Below, in pieces: positions 47,719 through 60,427 of a stretch of DNA of 64,000 nucleotides (position 1 is the first letter of the stretch; each line of letters starts with the position of its first letter). The stretch covers positions 9,308,480-9,372,479 of the forward strand of contig NW_009799179.1 of the NCBI RefSeq assembly GCF_000213175.1. Direction: 5' to 3'. The position numbers were made by a program, and so were the translations under genes. The DNA comes from Neurospora tetrasperma FGSC 2508 (taxonomy: Eukaryota; Ascomycota; Sordariomycetes; Sordariales; Sordariaceae). A model generated the notes under the pieces. The model had not been told where the DNA came from. It did no database searches and saw nothing but the letters and a program-made list of their open reading frames with translations.

Positions 47719-49487
47719 GTTGTTTTGATGTGTTTGGGATAATATTGGAAAGTCGTTGATGATTTGAACGAGTCGGGTTTCATGGTTAGGTTGTATTGCG
47801 TTGTTGGAGAAGGAAGCATTGTTGAGAAGTACGGATGGAGCATGGCATGGCGTGTTTGAAAGAGCATTCAAAAGTATATCATAGGAAAGGTGTTTGGATT
47901 CGTTGTAACCCAGGATAAGGGTTGGTGTTTGGAGTTTGGGTATTTGTTTGGTTTTGTTTACTTGTTTACATTTAAAACAAAAAGGGGAGCAGAGAGGGCA
48001 TAAAAGTCCTCGTTCGTCATCGGCATTAGTATCCATTACATAGACCTGCCGTCGTACATAGACAGACACACATTGATACACACCAAAAAATCAAGACACT
48101 TCCACAAACACTTGACATTTATCCATCCATCCATCCCTTCCGGTCTTGTTTATAATTTAGAAGAAGAGGTAATATCATACATTTGAAGTGCGCATTTTTG
48201 TTAGCAAACATTATGGTAGACTTAACACATCACGACAAACACCGTGCGGGCTTTGGCCTTACAGCCAGCCATTAACTTACTTACCTCTTGCGTCCCCGGC
48301 GGCGTTGTAAACGGCCTCTCCTCTCTTTCCTCCCTTCCCGCCCCTTTCCTTCCCCCCCTTTCCTCCCTTCCCTCCCTTCCCTCCCTTCCGTTCCGTGCCG
48401 TTTTGTTGCCTTCCGTTCTGTTCCCATCCGCTCCGAACGGAGGAGATACATACAATTGAAGTAGATAGGTAGGTAGGTGGTAGGTAGGAAGGTGGTAGGT
48501 ACCTAGGTACCTTTGGTAACATACCTAGTTAGGTGAGACACTAAATAAAGTACACGTTGAACGATTGACAAAAAAACTAAAGCAAACCGAAACGATATGG
48601 AGAAGGTACTAAAGAAGAACAACAAGGAAGGCAAAGAAGAACTGACATTGGCTAGGTACCTGTACCTACCTATACCTAGAACTAGACCTAGTAAGTAGGT
48701 AGAACTAGAACTACAAAACGCAGCTAGTAAGCAAGTAAGTAAATAGATAGGCCCACAAAAAAACAAAAAAAGAAAGAAAAAAAAAACAAGGAAAAGAAAA
48801 AGAAGCCAGCGACCCCCTCTCCCTCTGTTCTCCTATGTAAGCCAGATATTTCGCAAAATAAGAAGAAAAAAAATATTCCAAATAATAAAAGGTTACGAAG
48901 TTATGTATGTACAAAAACGTCCCCTGTTTGGCGTCATGTTGAAAGTGAGTCTAGCACACAGCACAATGAAGAAAGCAAGGAAGAAACCAAAAACAAACAT
49001 AGTATCCATCAACTACCTGCTCAATTCCATTCCATTCCATCCCAGTCCAGTCCTTTTCGCATACTCCAAGTCCTCAAAAACCCATGGGAGAATCATGCCA
49101 TTCGTAGCTCCTATCCAACATATTCTTCAAATCAAGATGTTTTCAGAGGATGAGCATCGCTCCCTTGCTGATCATCACACGAAACATGATTAATGTTCGT
49201 CCTCGTTCATCTTCGTGCTTCCTGCTTCATCCTGTCCTGTCTTTCCCTCCCTCCCTCTCACGGTAACTCCCAAACTCGTCGTATCTGGTCGTGATTCGTC
49301 GAGATTGGGCCGGACGGCAGCGGACGGCAGCGGATGGCAGCTTTGACAACGTGACTGGCAGTGAGGGTCGAGCATCCAACATTCCCATCAATGTTGGGTC
49401 GTCTATCCACACCCTGCTCGGTGTCCTCCTTTCAACAAAATGGCCATCCCATTTCTGACAAGCTAGACCGTATCCAAAACCACCAGC
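47719..49487. other. Intergenic between converging cdc6 and velB
   Basis: 1.77 kb with no gene recognised. It contains a (CCCTT)n tract at 48356-48390, clusters of TAGGTA/TACCTA motifs at 48460-48540 and 48650-48730, and an A-rich stretch at 48755-48800. Confidence 0.55.
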
Positions 49488-51436
49488 TTAATAGTCATCA
49501 TCATCCTCATTATTCTTACTATTCGCCCCCTCCTTTCTGATGGGTATCTTGATGCCCTGCGTCGCAAAACACTTGCTGAGCGCCGTGCTGTCGCACACTC
49601 CCGGGAACTTCTTAGCGCTAAACACCTGGAACGGCTCGCTAAAGACGGAAGCGAGGATCGGAGCCTTGGATTGGTTGATGCCCGTGCCGGAGCCGGATGA
49701 TCCTGAAGGAAGGGGGGTGGGGAGGCCAACGTTTACGAAGGAAAATTGGAGCCTATTTGAGGTGTTGTCAGTTCTGATCCGACTGGAGAGGGGATGTGGT
49801 AAGACGGGAAAAATAAATATATGGGGAGATGAAGGGGTGAGAATGTGAGCACGGAAATACACACCTAAAAACACCCTCAGTCCTCACACTCAAGTCCTGC
49901 ATCACGAACCAAATCCCAATCTTATCGTTTGTATCTGTCAGCCTGAAGGCGCTGCAAACCAGGCTTCCAATCAGGTTTCTCGTGAACATTCCCTGAGGCT
50001 GCTGTCCGCCCTGGCCACTAGTACTGCTGACCGACATCCTGTGCTGCAGAGGTCCGCCTACACCACCGTGCATACCGCCATACTGAGTTGGGTGGTCGTA
50101 AGGACCTCGCGGGGCGCCGTAAGGCCCGGGCTGGGGTGGAAGTGGTTGATTGTATTGGTAGTGCGAGGGAGCGGGGGCGCCGTAGGGGTTGCCGTTTACA
50201 AAGCCAGCTGGTGTTATTGTTAGCACTTGCTGTAAAATGTCGCGGAATGAGGGGCAGCACACCGTGGTAAGGACTTGTCTGCATATCATACGGATTCATG
50301 CCCGGGTTCCCTTGGTACTGCATCCCCTGGTGATGCCCATAGCTCATATCTCGATTCGACGGGAGAATATGCGAATAAGCGGGCGTCGTTTGCTCGAGGG
50401 AGGCGTACGAAGCTGGGGTGGTAGACGAGATGGAGGGCGTTGAGGTCGTGTGTCGGACGAGGTTTACTTCCTTTAGGGCGTCTTCTGTGTATAGGCTGAC
50501 GTTGCAGATGAACATTGAGTATTCAATTTCACTGTAACATCCATGTCAGTCATCGATCAGCTCTAGTGGTTCAGAGACAAAATTTACTAACTTGCAATCA
50601 ATCTCTTTTCCAGTTTTCGCATCTCTAATAACCAGCTTGACACAGGGAGGGGGTGTGATAGGTCTTCGATCCTGTTATTCGATGTCATCTGTAAGCCACC
50701 GATCAATCCGTTTGTTCTAGAGCGAAACACAACGCAACAGGCTACACTGGTTGGAGGGACCGAATGTGTGAGTGTCCATGTGCGATGTGCCAGCAGCCAG
50801 CAGCAGCAGCCAGACATAAGCAAGCCATCCATACCTTATCACCAAAACCACACATTCGTGCACGTTGTGGTTGTTGCACAACTTCGAGCCTATGGCATGG
50901 GATGAGACCGGGTTAGCCCTGCTGTCTTTTCTGTCTCTTGTCTCTTGGCTCCCTCTCCTCTGTCTCTGGCACCGCCGATCGCAAACGGAAAGATCGCCGG
51001 AACCAAGGGTTGGTTGTATGTAGGTCAAAACTCACGAATACATCCTCCCCTGACTGTCGGTCCCCGAGTATGGCTTCAAGTTTTGCTCCTGCTGCATCCT
51101 TTCCTCGGCCGTCAAGGGCGCCCGTTCGTGTAGCTGCTGGTGGGATGGCGGGGTTGATTGTAATTGGCCGCCATGGCTGCTTCCATCGCCGTGACTGGAA
51201 CCACCCGGGCCGGGGGGAGCATGAGGAGGAACCGACGACGCGGAGCCGGACATGGTGGGATCTTGGTATGGGTTTGTATGGTGCGGCGGTGGCGCGCTGG
51301 GAGGGGCCATGGAGGGGAGCTGGTGTTGCTGCTGCAATTGGTGATGACGCGGGGGATATGGAGTCGCGTGAGGATCGTGGTGATAGCCGTGGTCGGGCGG
51401 CAGCTGGTGCGGTAGGTTTGAAGTGTACGGCTGCAT
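49488..51436 (-). CDS. ve-2: Velvet-family regulator VelB
   Basis: Six exons: 51436-51036, 50889-50835, 50671-50592, 50531-50263, 50207-49865 and 49752-49488, giving 470 aa. Introns are 146, 163, 60, 55 and 112 nt. A Pro/His/Gln-rich N-terminus leads into the first half of the velvet domain (about 127-200; GRMYSLEVVQQPQRARMCGFG, DRRPITPPPCVKLVI, IDCNEIEYSMFICNVSLY). A long Pro/Gly/Tyr/Gln-rich linker (about 200-342) follows, then the second half (343-432; TRNLIGSLVCSAFRL, IGIWFVMQDLSVRTEGVFRLQF). A velvet domain split by a linker is the hallmark of VelB. The tail is acidic (NNEDDDDY). VelB pairs with VeA and LaeA or with VosA in the nucleus to control development, light response and secondary metabolism. 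Codons upstream of 51436 stay open but have no ATG near, so this start is preferred; an extra 5' exon is possible. Confidence 0.95.
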
Positions 51437-53973
51437 CCTTTTTGTCTGTTCCCTTCTATCTTCTGATTCCAATCTGGCTATAATGACCTAGAGGTATCTG
51501 TTGCTTCTTGTCGGCGCTAGGTCGGTAGGTGGGTGGGTAGGTAATGCCGGCGCGCAATTGATGATCCCCTGGAAGCTGGAGCGGACTCGAGTCCGGTTCT
51601 AGGAACTGAAAGTCGGAGGGGTCTTTTTTTTGTCTGTATCTCTGGATTCGAACCAAGAGAAGCTGAACCACGGTTGATATTTTGTGGGCGCAAGGGAAGT
51701 GGGCGTACAAGAGCTTTTGTTAAAGTCCTTCTTCCAAACAAGACAGTGAAAAGTGCTGACGACAGATCTTGGGGAAGAGCAAGCAAGCAAGGAAAGGTAC
51801 ACAATGTGATCGCTTAAGTTGTCAGGAAGTTCAGGAACCCTGGAGCTGGAGCTGTTGCGGTACCTCTCTGATGGGTTGGAGATGGGTTTTTGTGGAGAGC
51901 CGCGAGTGGTGGATGAGGGGCGGGTTCGGTCAGTGGCACCGAAGGAACGGCAGCCGCGTGGGGCACCTTTAGGTACTTAGCAGACAGTCCAGTCCAGTCC
52001 AGGCTGACGGGAGTCGGGAATGCAGTATGTAACGGGAGGGGAGGGTCATGGAATGCTGGATGATGATTTGGCAGAGTCAGGCCAGCTTGAACTTGTAGTG
52101 AGATGACGATGACGAAGGCGATTGGGTTGGGTCCGAGAAAGGTTTGTCGACTTTTTCCAAGGCGGGTTCCAAGGTGAAAGTGAACTGACTTGAAAGAGAG
52201 AGGAGCAAGTGAAGCATGTGTTATTTGCGCCTCGTGAATATGCCTTGATGTGGTTGATTTGAAGTAACTTGCTCGACTCTTCCGAGAAAAGAAGAGACCT
52301 CGGTAGGTTTGTCAATCTTCTCGTCGATGGCTTTGCCCACTACCCTTGAATCCCCCCGTGAGGCCTTGTCGTGTGTCTGTCTGTGTGCTCGAGAGGTTCC
52401 CTTGACTTGGGTAGCCAGGTGAGGTACCAGGTGTGTGAGGGAACTGTCCGCCCTGTGAACTGCCCGTGAAAGCGAGGTTGCTTCCCCAGAATGGCAGGTA
52501 CTAGCTGGCCAGGGTCTCCTAGTGGTGCAAGGTAACGTACCTAAGGCCTGCCCTGGTGCGTGTGTGGAGCTCTTTAGTTCTCACAAGCTTTTGGGGTCGC
52601 TCTCAAGTTCAGTTCCAGTATTGCCTCCGGGCCTTCTCATTGGGTCCATGGTTTCGCGCATTTCGTAGTTGTACCTTTAGAGGTACATACTGCCCTGTAC
52701 ACTCTGTTGAAGCTGCACCGTCCATGCAATTTCAAAGTCTCCGACACGCACTCAGCCGTCCTGGTCCCAGTGTACCTGGTAACCTTTTGGTCTGCTTGGC
52801 GTTTGTGCAGCTGTTGAACACAGGCATTGAAGCCCTCTACTGTGTAGGGAGGAAGGGATACCGCTGCCTGTCCATTTTATATCTCGCTGTTGTGATTATG
52901 AGGTCTACCCCTGTCTGACGTTGTAGCGGTTTGGGTACCTGTCTAGACGACGGGAAATCGAATGTTGACAGGCAGTCCACTCAGTCCGCTGCCGGGCTCC
53001 TGGCCACTGCCGTCGGCTATGTGATACTGTGCAAATGCCCGTTCGTCAGACGGGAGTCAAGTTAGCTCATCAGCCGCAGAGGCCTGGGAGAGTTGATTCC
53101 CAATCTCACGTCAAGTTTAAACGTACATGTCAGTGTGTTGTTCATTCCTGGAAATGCAATGTCCAATTGCTGTGTCTGGCAGCCGTTGCGGGTCATTGTA
53201 TAATAGATCCTGTATAGAGTTCTATAATTGTCGTATATTTCCCAAACCTATAGCTCGTTGACGCCCGCAAACGAATGCCACTAGAGCTCAAAACGGCTAC
53301 TAGGGCACCGGCGCATCATGATCATGTCCCATCATGGCGACCACCAGGCAAGGAGCCTTGTTTGAATATCAGGCGACCATGTTGTCGCAACATGCTCACG
53401 GACACTTGCGAAAGATCAAGGAGCACAAGCATCTTGGCCCCGGGTGTAATCAAGAAAAGCAACGCTCCGTAGCATGTGTGTTGGTGCAGTCTAGGTAGGG
53501 TAGAGCTGAAGGGTTTGCATGGAGAGGTAGCTGATCCTTCATTCGGTACCCGGAATTGCGACTGTCACCTCACCTAAGTAGCGGCGCTTCACCTGTCATG
53601 CTCAAGCTGTGGCCCGGGACTATGTATGTAGAAAGCAGCAGCCATTTCGGATTCCAGCTTGTCCTGTTTTGTGCTATGGTAGCAGTGAATAGCCAGCAAC
53701 GACCGGACAAGGGGTGGGTGGTGTGCGTGAGACGGGGTTCAGACGGGATACCTCACCGGACTGCCCTACCACCCAGAGAAAGCGTACAGCAGAATGTAAC
53801 AATCGCACAACTTGTATAGTTAGTCCAGGTACGACCACTGGGCCGTTACCGGGCGTCCACCAGCAATGACATGAAGCCGTCCTCAACCGCTGAGATGGGA
53901 TGCCGGCAGTCCAAGGTCGTGTGCAGATTTCCCTGCGATAAGCTCAAGCTTGATGGAGAGATCATCAGTACTA
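51437..53973. other. Gene-poor region upstream of velB, left part
   Basis: 2.5 kb with only short, unrecognised frames. The first several hundred bases likely hold the velB leader and promoter. Confidence 0.5.
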
Positions 53974-54307
53974 CAGTAAGGTGCCCTGATAATGCAAACC
54001 ACTCGGGCAGGGCATTTGACTTGCAATATCTGGGCATTTGCATTTACTGGGCGGCCGGTAGATGGGCCGCTGGGGTTCTGACGGCCACTGACAGCCATTG
54101 ACAGCCCTGTCGAGGGGGTTACAGGGGTGCCAGAATCCCCTGACAACCACCCAGAAAGTGCAAAGTTATATGGGCAGGGCCGCCTGGCGGGCTTGCAATT
54201 TGCAGTTTGCAGTTATTATATGGTAAAAGAATTCGGGCAGCCTAGATGGCTTGCAATATGGGGGCATTTGCAATAAGGGGGCCTTGCAGTATCAGGGCAC
54301 CTTACTG
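53974..54307. mobile_element. MITE, non-autonomous TA-inserting (Tc1/mariner-like) element
   Basis: Terminal inverted repeats of 24 bp with one mismatch face each other: CAGTAAGGTGCCCTGATA then ATGCAA on the left, and its complement (ending CAGGGCACCTTACTG) on the right. A TA dinucleotide flanks both ends (53972-53973 and 54308-54309), as expected for a TA target duplication. The 334-bp body has no coding capacity and repeats TTGCAATAT and GGGCATTTGCA near both ends, like subterminal transposase-binding repeats. The family is inferred from the CAGT terminus and TA duplication; I do not recognise a named element. Confidence 0.82.
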
Positions 54308-57300
54308 TACATATGTAGACAGGCGGCCGCCATCATGCCTAGGCGTTAGCCACGATTTCGTCTTCACCTGCCTGCTGTAGGCATAAATGTCGACGTAACG
54401 GTCGGCAAGACCTACCTTTCCTGTCCCGTGCCCCGCCATACCCTTGTAGTGCTATCAGGCGTAGAGTTACCAAGTTCGGCTGACGATGTTTCCGCTCTCT
54501 GTGCATGTGTTGCCCTTCTCTGACCCGAGATTAGAGGCTGAAATGGGAGACTGATGTGTGAATGAGTCCAAGGCTTGGTTTGCCGTCACATGATGGTGTA
54601 ATGCAAGGTCTGATGACAATCGAGTCCCGTTCGCTTTCCCTTTGGCCAGCCCACGCCCACACGTTGAGATTCCTCAACGAGTTTTTTTTCGACAGTCGAC
54701 CAGTCGCGACGTACCGTACTACCGAGTCGCCAGAGCGGGTCCGTGCCGTACGCGGCAACTTCCCGGGCGGCGGAAGCCGGGTCTGCAATGAGTCGGACAG
54801 CGTGATCGGAGAGGGCATACCGTTTCCGCGGGAGAGGCACAGATGACATCTATCGACTTGTCAGAATCCCACCGCATTGCGGTGTTGTGCCTTGACTGCA
54901 GGTCTCCGCTTCCGTGCCTCGTCAGCAAGAGTGAGACAGGTACAGGTAGGATGTAGGAGAGCGACAGTCAAATGGACATCTCGACGAAGATCCTTGCTGG
55001 AGAAGGCTATATGTCGAGCCACGACTTATACTGTTCGCCTGCAGGCGCGCTCCTTCTTCCCTTGTCACAAGCATTGCGTCTTGTGAGTCTGACTGATACC
55101 ACGACGGTGAGTCTGGACTTTATGCAACTGCTAGACACCCCGAGATACTCAGGACCTGGATCGCTTGTAAAGGCAAAGTCATAAGAGTACACGGCGATTG
55201 ACACTCGCACGTGAACAAGAGGTTTAATGAGCCGCAACGGGAATGTCACGATCCGGCTAATGAAAGGGTGAAGTGACAACCTAGAAATAGCATCAAGAAA
55301 GTCACAGTGGTTGATTGAGTTTGGTAAGGTGGGGTTTCTCTTCAGACTAAGCATTTATTACTGAAAGGTGCGCACAGACGGTATCAATTGGGAAAAGGCA
55401 GAGGGCAGGTCTGCCTCGAGGTCATTCCTTCCCGAATGTTTGATCTTGTCCAATTCAGACTGGAAATGACAAATGAAAAGAATGTTTTGTTCTGAGAAGG
55501 GACGATCAAGGGACTAGAAGACTTCTGGCTTTGAGATCCCCTCTTTTGTCTCTGAAATGAAATCTCTTCTTTCGTCAACGCTCGTCGAGTGTCTCCAGCA
55601 GACCTTCCACTTGACAACCTCGAACTTCAAGTTGATTCCCCCGTAGACCGACACTGTGACCATCGCGAACTGAACCTCTGATACCCAACCATTCTTCTCG
55701 TTACTTCCGACTACCATGCTCTTCTCGAGTTGGAGTCTTCAGTCAGGCCTCGGTCATTTTTATCGCAGGGATCCAACATCACCACCATTCAATTACACAG
55801 CCGAACGTCCAGCATGACTGAATGGCGCCTCATGCGACGAACCGAGACCGTGCGCATAAAAACGTGCGTGGGTGAGAGTGGAAGATAATCAAAGAATGTT
55901 CGACGACCCTTTGGATCTAGTTTATATTTGAGTGTTTGTTTATTTGTTTGTTTCAGGCTCGGGCATTCCATGATTCCCATTCCCCCTTTTAATTTGTTTA
56001 CTTGGCTCGCTAAGATCCTTGAGGAAGGCTTCCAGACGTTCTGCATCCGTGTGCATTCATGCGTAGGTCGTCGATGAAACAGCTGTAGCGCGCTTTTACT
56101 CACTCACTCTACCAAAAACAACGAGACATCAGACTTTTATTCTAGTCGACAGTCATCTTAACCCTCGCAAAGAGTCAGGACCATCACGAGCCCATCCGAA
56201 CCAAAGGCATGTAAACAACACAGGGCATTATTCATGCGAGCCCACCTCAGGTTGCTACTGCTACTCTATCGTCTTATTACCATTTCGCGCTGCCAGGCAA
56301 CCGATGAGTGTTTGTCCCCTGAGTTGACGCACCGTATACCGTGTGGTGCAACTCCACCATCCCCCCATCATCTTCACCAAGATAAAGCATGAAGCTAACT
56401 TTCGATTCTGTAGCGAACTGCTTTGGGATACAACTCCAAGCACCAACACCAGCACCCTTTTCATCTGTCTGTACTGGTACATCCAGCAGGGGTAGATACC
56501 AGACCGTCCTTCACAGTCTTCGAGTCGGAGGTTGAGTCCTTGTCATGCCGTCATCACAACCACAAGATTGCATAGACGGCAAGTTTGGTAACCGCCGGGA
56601 ATGGGACTTTCCCACCCCGTACTTTCGTCAAGGCAATGTGAGATCTTGTCTGGAGGCAGTGTTACTCTGCTTCTGAGGCAGCCGCTCTCTGCAAAGAGGC
56701 CCCCTCCCTTCAGCAACTGATGGCCCCCTGGAGGGACCAGACGTGGGCACATGGTATCGGGAATGGTTGCATCAAACCATCCTGTCAGCGTCACTATCAA
56801 ATGGACACACGGGTAGCCAAAAGCATTGACAAAAGTGCGGGGTTTGGAGCCCCGGGCGGTTATGGAGAGACATGGGCTCATAAACTCTCGTGGCTCACCA
56901 TTCCGATGTTACTTTTGGTCATGTCTGCAGTCACGACCTCAAGCGTTCAGCAATGGAACACCCGAGAGGGGCATGGATTCATGACGTACCGGATCTGCGG
57001 CCATCACCAAGGCCCAGCATCGGTACCGATATGATGCTCATATGGATAAGGGTGACTAGAGAAGCATCGCCACCCAATGGACCATTCCCGCCTTACCATG
57101 GCTGCCAACGAACCAGGTAATCCACTCTGTCCTGCCTGAACATTGGGTATGCCATACGATGTGCTTTCCCAAAATAGTAGAACGTGCGAAGGAGGGACGG
57201 CCATTCCTCGTGGACTAGGTTATATGTGACTACGATATGGCATCCCAGAACCTACTCGAAGTGACTACATCTACATTACTGGTGGGCGTGGCAGAAAGTC

Positions 57301-57921
57301 TACCGCTCATCAAGGAGAGGACTAATCACCAAGAGGCAGTGTCTCGGATAACATGACACCCTCATACAGCAGCACAAGCCTATCCCAGAGCCAATAAACG
57401 GCAGAGCTCGCCAATCATTATTACATGCTCGGAAACCCGGAACGAGGATGCGGCACCCAGAGACGGAGACACTCGGGGCGTCTTGCTCATGTGGGAAATT
57501 TGGCAGACACTGGAGACATGGCAGTGAATGCTCACATCACGATGACGCTTGGACTTGGCCAGTTATTGTCTGTCTCTGAATTCTGGTCCCTATTCCTCAT
57601 CACCTCTGTCTGTCGTACATACGTTATCTGGTCGTGAGCACTTGTCTTGATTCAAGCAGAGGAACAGTAGCCTGACACAGTACTTGCTCATGTGCTTATG
57701 AAGGCTACACCCGTCCAGTTTCCGGTTTTCCGCCCTTCCCCTTTGCATTAACCGACTAGCCTAGGACAGGTACAGGTTTAGGCAGCACTACGGTTATCAT
57801 CATTCACTTCCATTAATTTGGCTACCTCCCCAGCTGACCACCTAAAGGTTGAGTAACGGCCGAATGCCAAACCCATTTGAGTGAGGCACGTGGTGGCGAA
57901 GGCGATGATGAATGAAAAGAA

Positions 57922-57991
57922 GGACAAAAAAAAAAGGACAAAAAAAAAAGGACAAAAAAAAAAGGACAAAAAAAAAAGGACAAAAAAAAAA
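57922..57991. repeat. 14-bp minisatellite, unit GGACAAAAAAAAAA, 5 copies
   Basis: Units begin at 57922, 57936, 57950, 57964 and 57978, all identical. The perfect array suggests recent expansion or slippage. Confidence 0.95.
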
Positions 57992-60209
57992 GTAATACTA
58001 CAAAGCCACTAAAGTCCTTTCCTTTCTCCTCGGGAGCGAGAACGGAGGCACGTGTCGACATCCGATAACCCAAGCCTTGCTCGAAGAAACCGCGACGCGC
58101 AACCGACTCGAACGCGGGACCTCTTCGTGGACCGGGGGTGGTACGGCACACTGAAGAGACCCTCAATGGGACCAGTTGAGTTATTCTGGTCTCGTGGAGA
58201 TCCTGCTAACTCGGCCTGGATTGGCCCTTTATCAATGGCAAGTGCGCCGAGGCTCAGGCGGCAGGCGGTCCAGTTGGAGATTTCATCCGATGCCATGGTG
58301 TTTGCACCCCGTGAAGGAACCTGAGTGGAAGGCACGGGGTGTGGACTGTACGGTAGTGTGGTTGTCCGTCTCAACTGCAATGACTGTACGTAGTGAGTCT
58401 CAAGGTTCACCAAGTAGGCGGGCAAAGATACCACAAGCTTCCTACTAAACTAGTATCTATATGCTCATCGTTATCAGAACTGTTAGAAATCTTCTACATC
58501 CCGTCATCACAACGTCCATCTTCGACACTTATATAGATCCTTCTTACAAGCACGACCCCCATCATCACCTTCTTCTTCCTCAAAAACAACCTTCACAACA
58601 GTACCATCACCAGAACCCTCACCACAGGTTGGCACATCCCCCAAAATAACCACCTCCATCCACCCTACTCAAGACGCTTCTCCAATCGGTTAATATCATC
58701 CCCCCCTCCTCTTCTTCTCCCATGTCTTTGTCAGGATAATGAATGAAAAACCCCATTGCTTACCAAACACAGCCGATACCCGTTTTGCGGACTACGTCTG
58801 CCTGTCTAATATATAGAGATCAACATAGGCCAGCGCAGATTTTTTGAAAAGGAAGGGGGGGAGCGGGGTGGTTGAGTTGAGAGTTCAACTTGTTTTGTTG
58901 AAGATGGACGTAATGATATGGTGAATGTCAGACGATTAAGTAGACTACAACATTCAAAATACTTATTTTGATTCTTTGGAGAACGAGATAGGTGGTTATA
59001 GAGTGTGAAGAGGTGCGAGGTTACTACTTGCGGAAGAGCCACTCATCGGTTAGGCCAGAGGTGAGAGGTGAAACTACCTAGATATTCCCGGCAGTCCAGT
59101 ACGTCGTGAAGAAACCGAACATGGAAATGACGGGAAGCAAAGGTAGAATAAAGAGACAAGACGGACCAAATGGAACGAATATTGGATACACCCGGTTCCG
59201 CTCTTCTCCCGGGACTTTTTACGTCTGCAATTCCACTCTACCATATTAGAGTATAACATGTAGCTCGTATCATGAGATCCAAAAGAAAAGGCAAACCGAC
59301 ATACCTCGAGGATGCAACAAAATTCCAATCTCACATCTGTCGGTCCCATCCGCTTTTTTTTTTTTTCTTCTTTTTTTTGACGCACTGAACTCGTTGCTGT
59401 CAAGGTCAATTTTCGGAGTTGCATACATTCGGATTTCGGAGTGAAAACGAACGACCTTGAGGTATGGACGATGAAGCAGATGTGTAAAGGGGAAAAAAAA
59501 AAAAAAAAAGGAGAAAGAAAATCAACAAAGACCGTGGAGCTAATTGGGTCAATCTGGATTTCAATATAGCCACTTATTCTGTAGACCGCTGTACCGAAGC
59601 CGTAACGGACCAAGTTAGAGTTCGACTCGGACCCGCCCGGCCGGCTGTTTTAGTGGAGCAACTGAAGTCCCGACCCCGGATACTGCTATGCCGGGTACTC
59701 CACTGTGCCGTTGTTCTCCACTTTTCCCGGGTTGTGACCGGATCGGTACAGTACTAGATCGCCGCCGGGAAGATGCCGAAGCGGTTGGTTGTCCGAGGAG
59801 CAATCGGCGCCGAGTCTGTTGGAAGCTGCGGTGACAGTCGAACACTTAATTATCATTATCATTACCATTATTTTTTGCTCCACTGCCAAGTAACTTCACT
59901 GTAGACAGTTTCTGATAAGAGAGGTCTTTGGTGTTGTTGTTCTTTGTGTTAGGATTGATTCCATGACATTGTCTTATTAGAGTTGATCTTCGTTAGGTAG
60001 GTACCTAGGTTTGATAGATCAACGAGATAAAGCTCTTGGCCTCATTTCCTAGTGTAGATGCGTAAAGCGAGATCAGCCAGAATGTCAGATAGTGGCACAT
60101 TCGAGATTTCGGGAGATCAACAAGATAAAAAGAAAGCATGGCAAGAAGTCGCCGCGGCATACGTCACTGAGATATATCTCGACAGGCACAAACAACGCTT
60201 GTGTGAGTC

Positions 60210-60210
<1 letters not shown>

Positions 60211-60281
<71 letters not shown>
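60211..60281. repeat. (TTG)n trinucleotide repeat
   Basis: About 71 nt of TTG units with one CG interruption near the start. It creates a false poly-Leu or poly-Cys ORF. Confidence 0.95.
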
Positions 60282-60383
60282 CAGTTTGTTTGGTAATGAC
60301 TATTCAAACAGGAGATCTAGGTACGGAGCAAGGTCCCGTGTGCGAAATCTCATCGCATCGAAAAAGGGAGAAAAGGAAAAGGG

Positions 60384-60427
<44 letters not shown>

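Noticed and set aside
54586-54849. Minus-strand frame of 87 codons in the gene-poor region
   Set aside because: No recognisable domain, overlapped by an equally long frame on the other strand, no clear start context.
58085-58135. tRNA-like B box (GTTCGAGTC) on the minus strand
   Set aside because: The T-arm does not pair and no A box or cloverleaf fits upstream.
57822-58166. Phe-rich frame on the minus strand
   Set aside because: It is a translation of the GGACA-run minisatellite.
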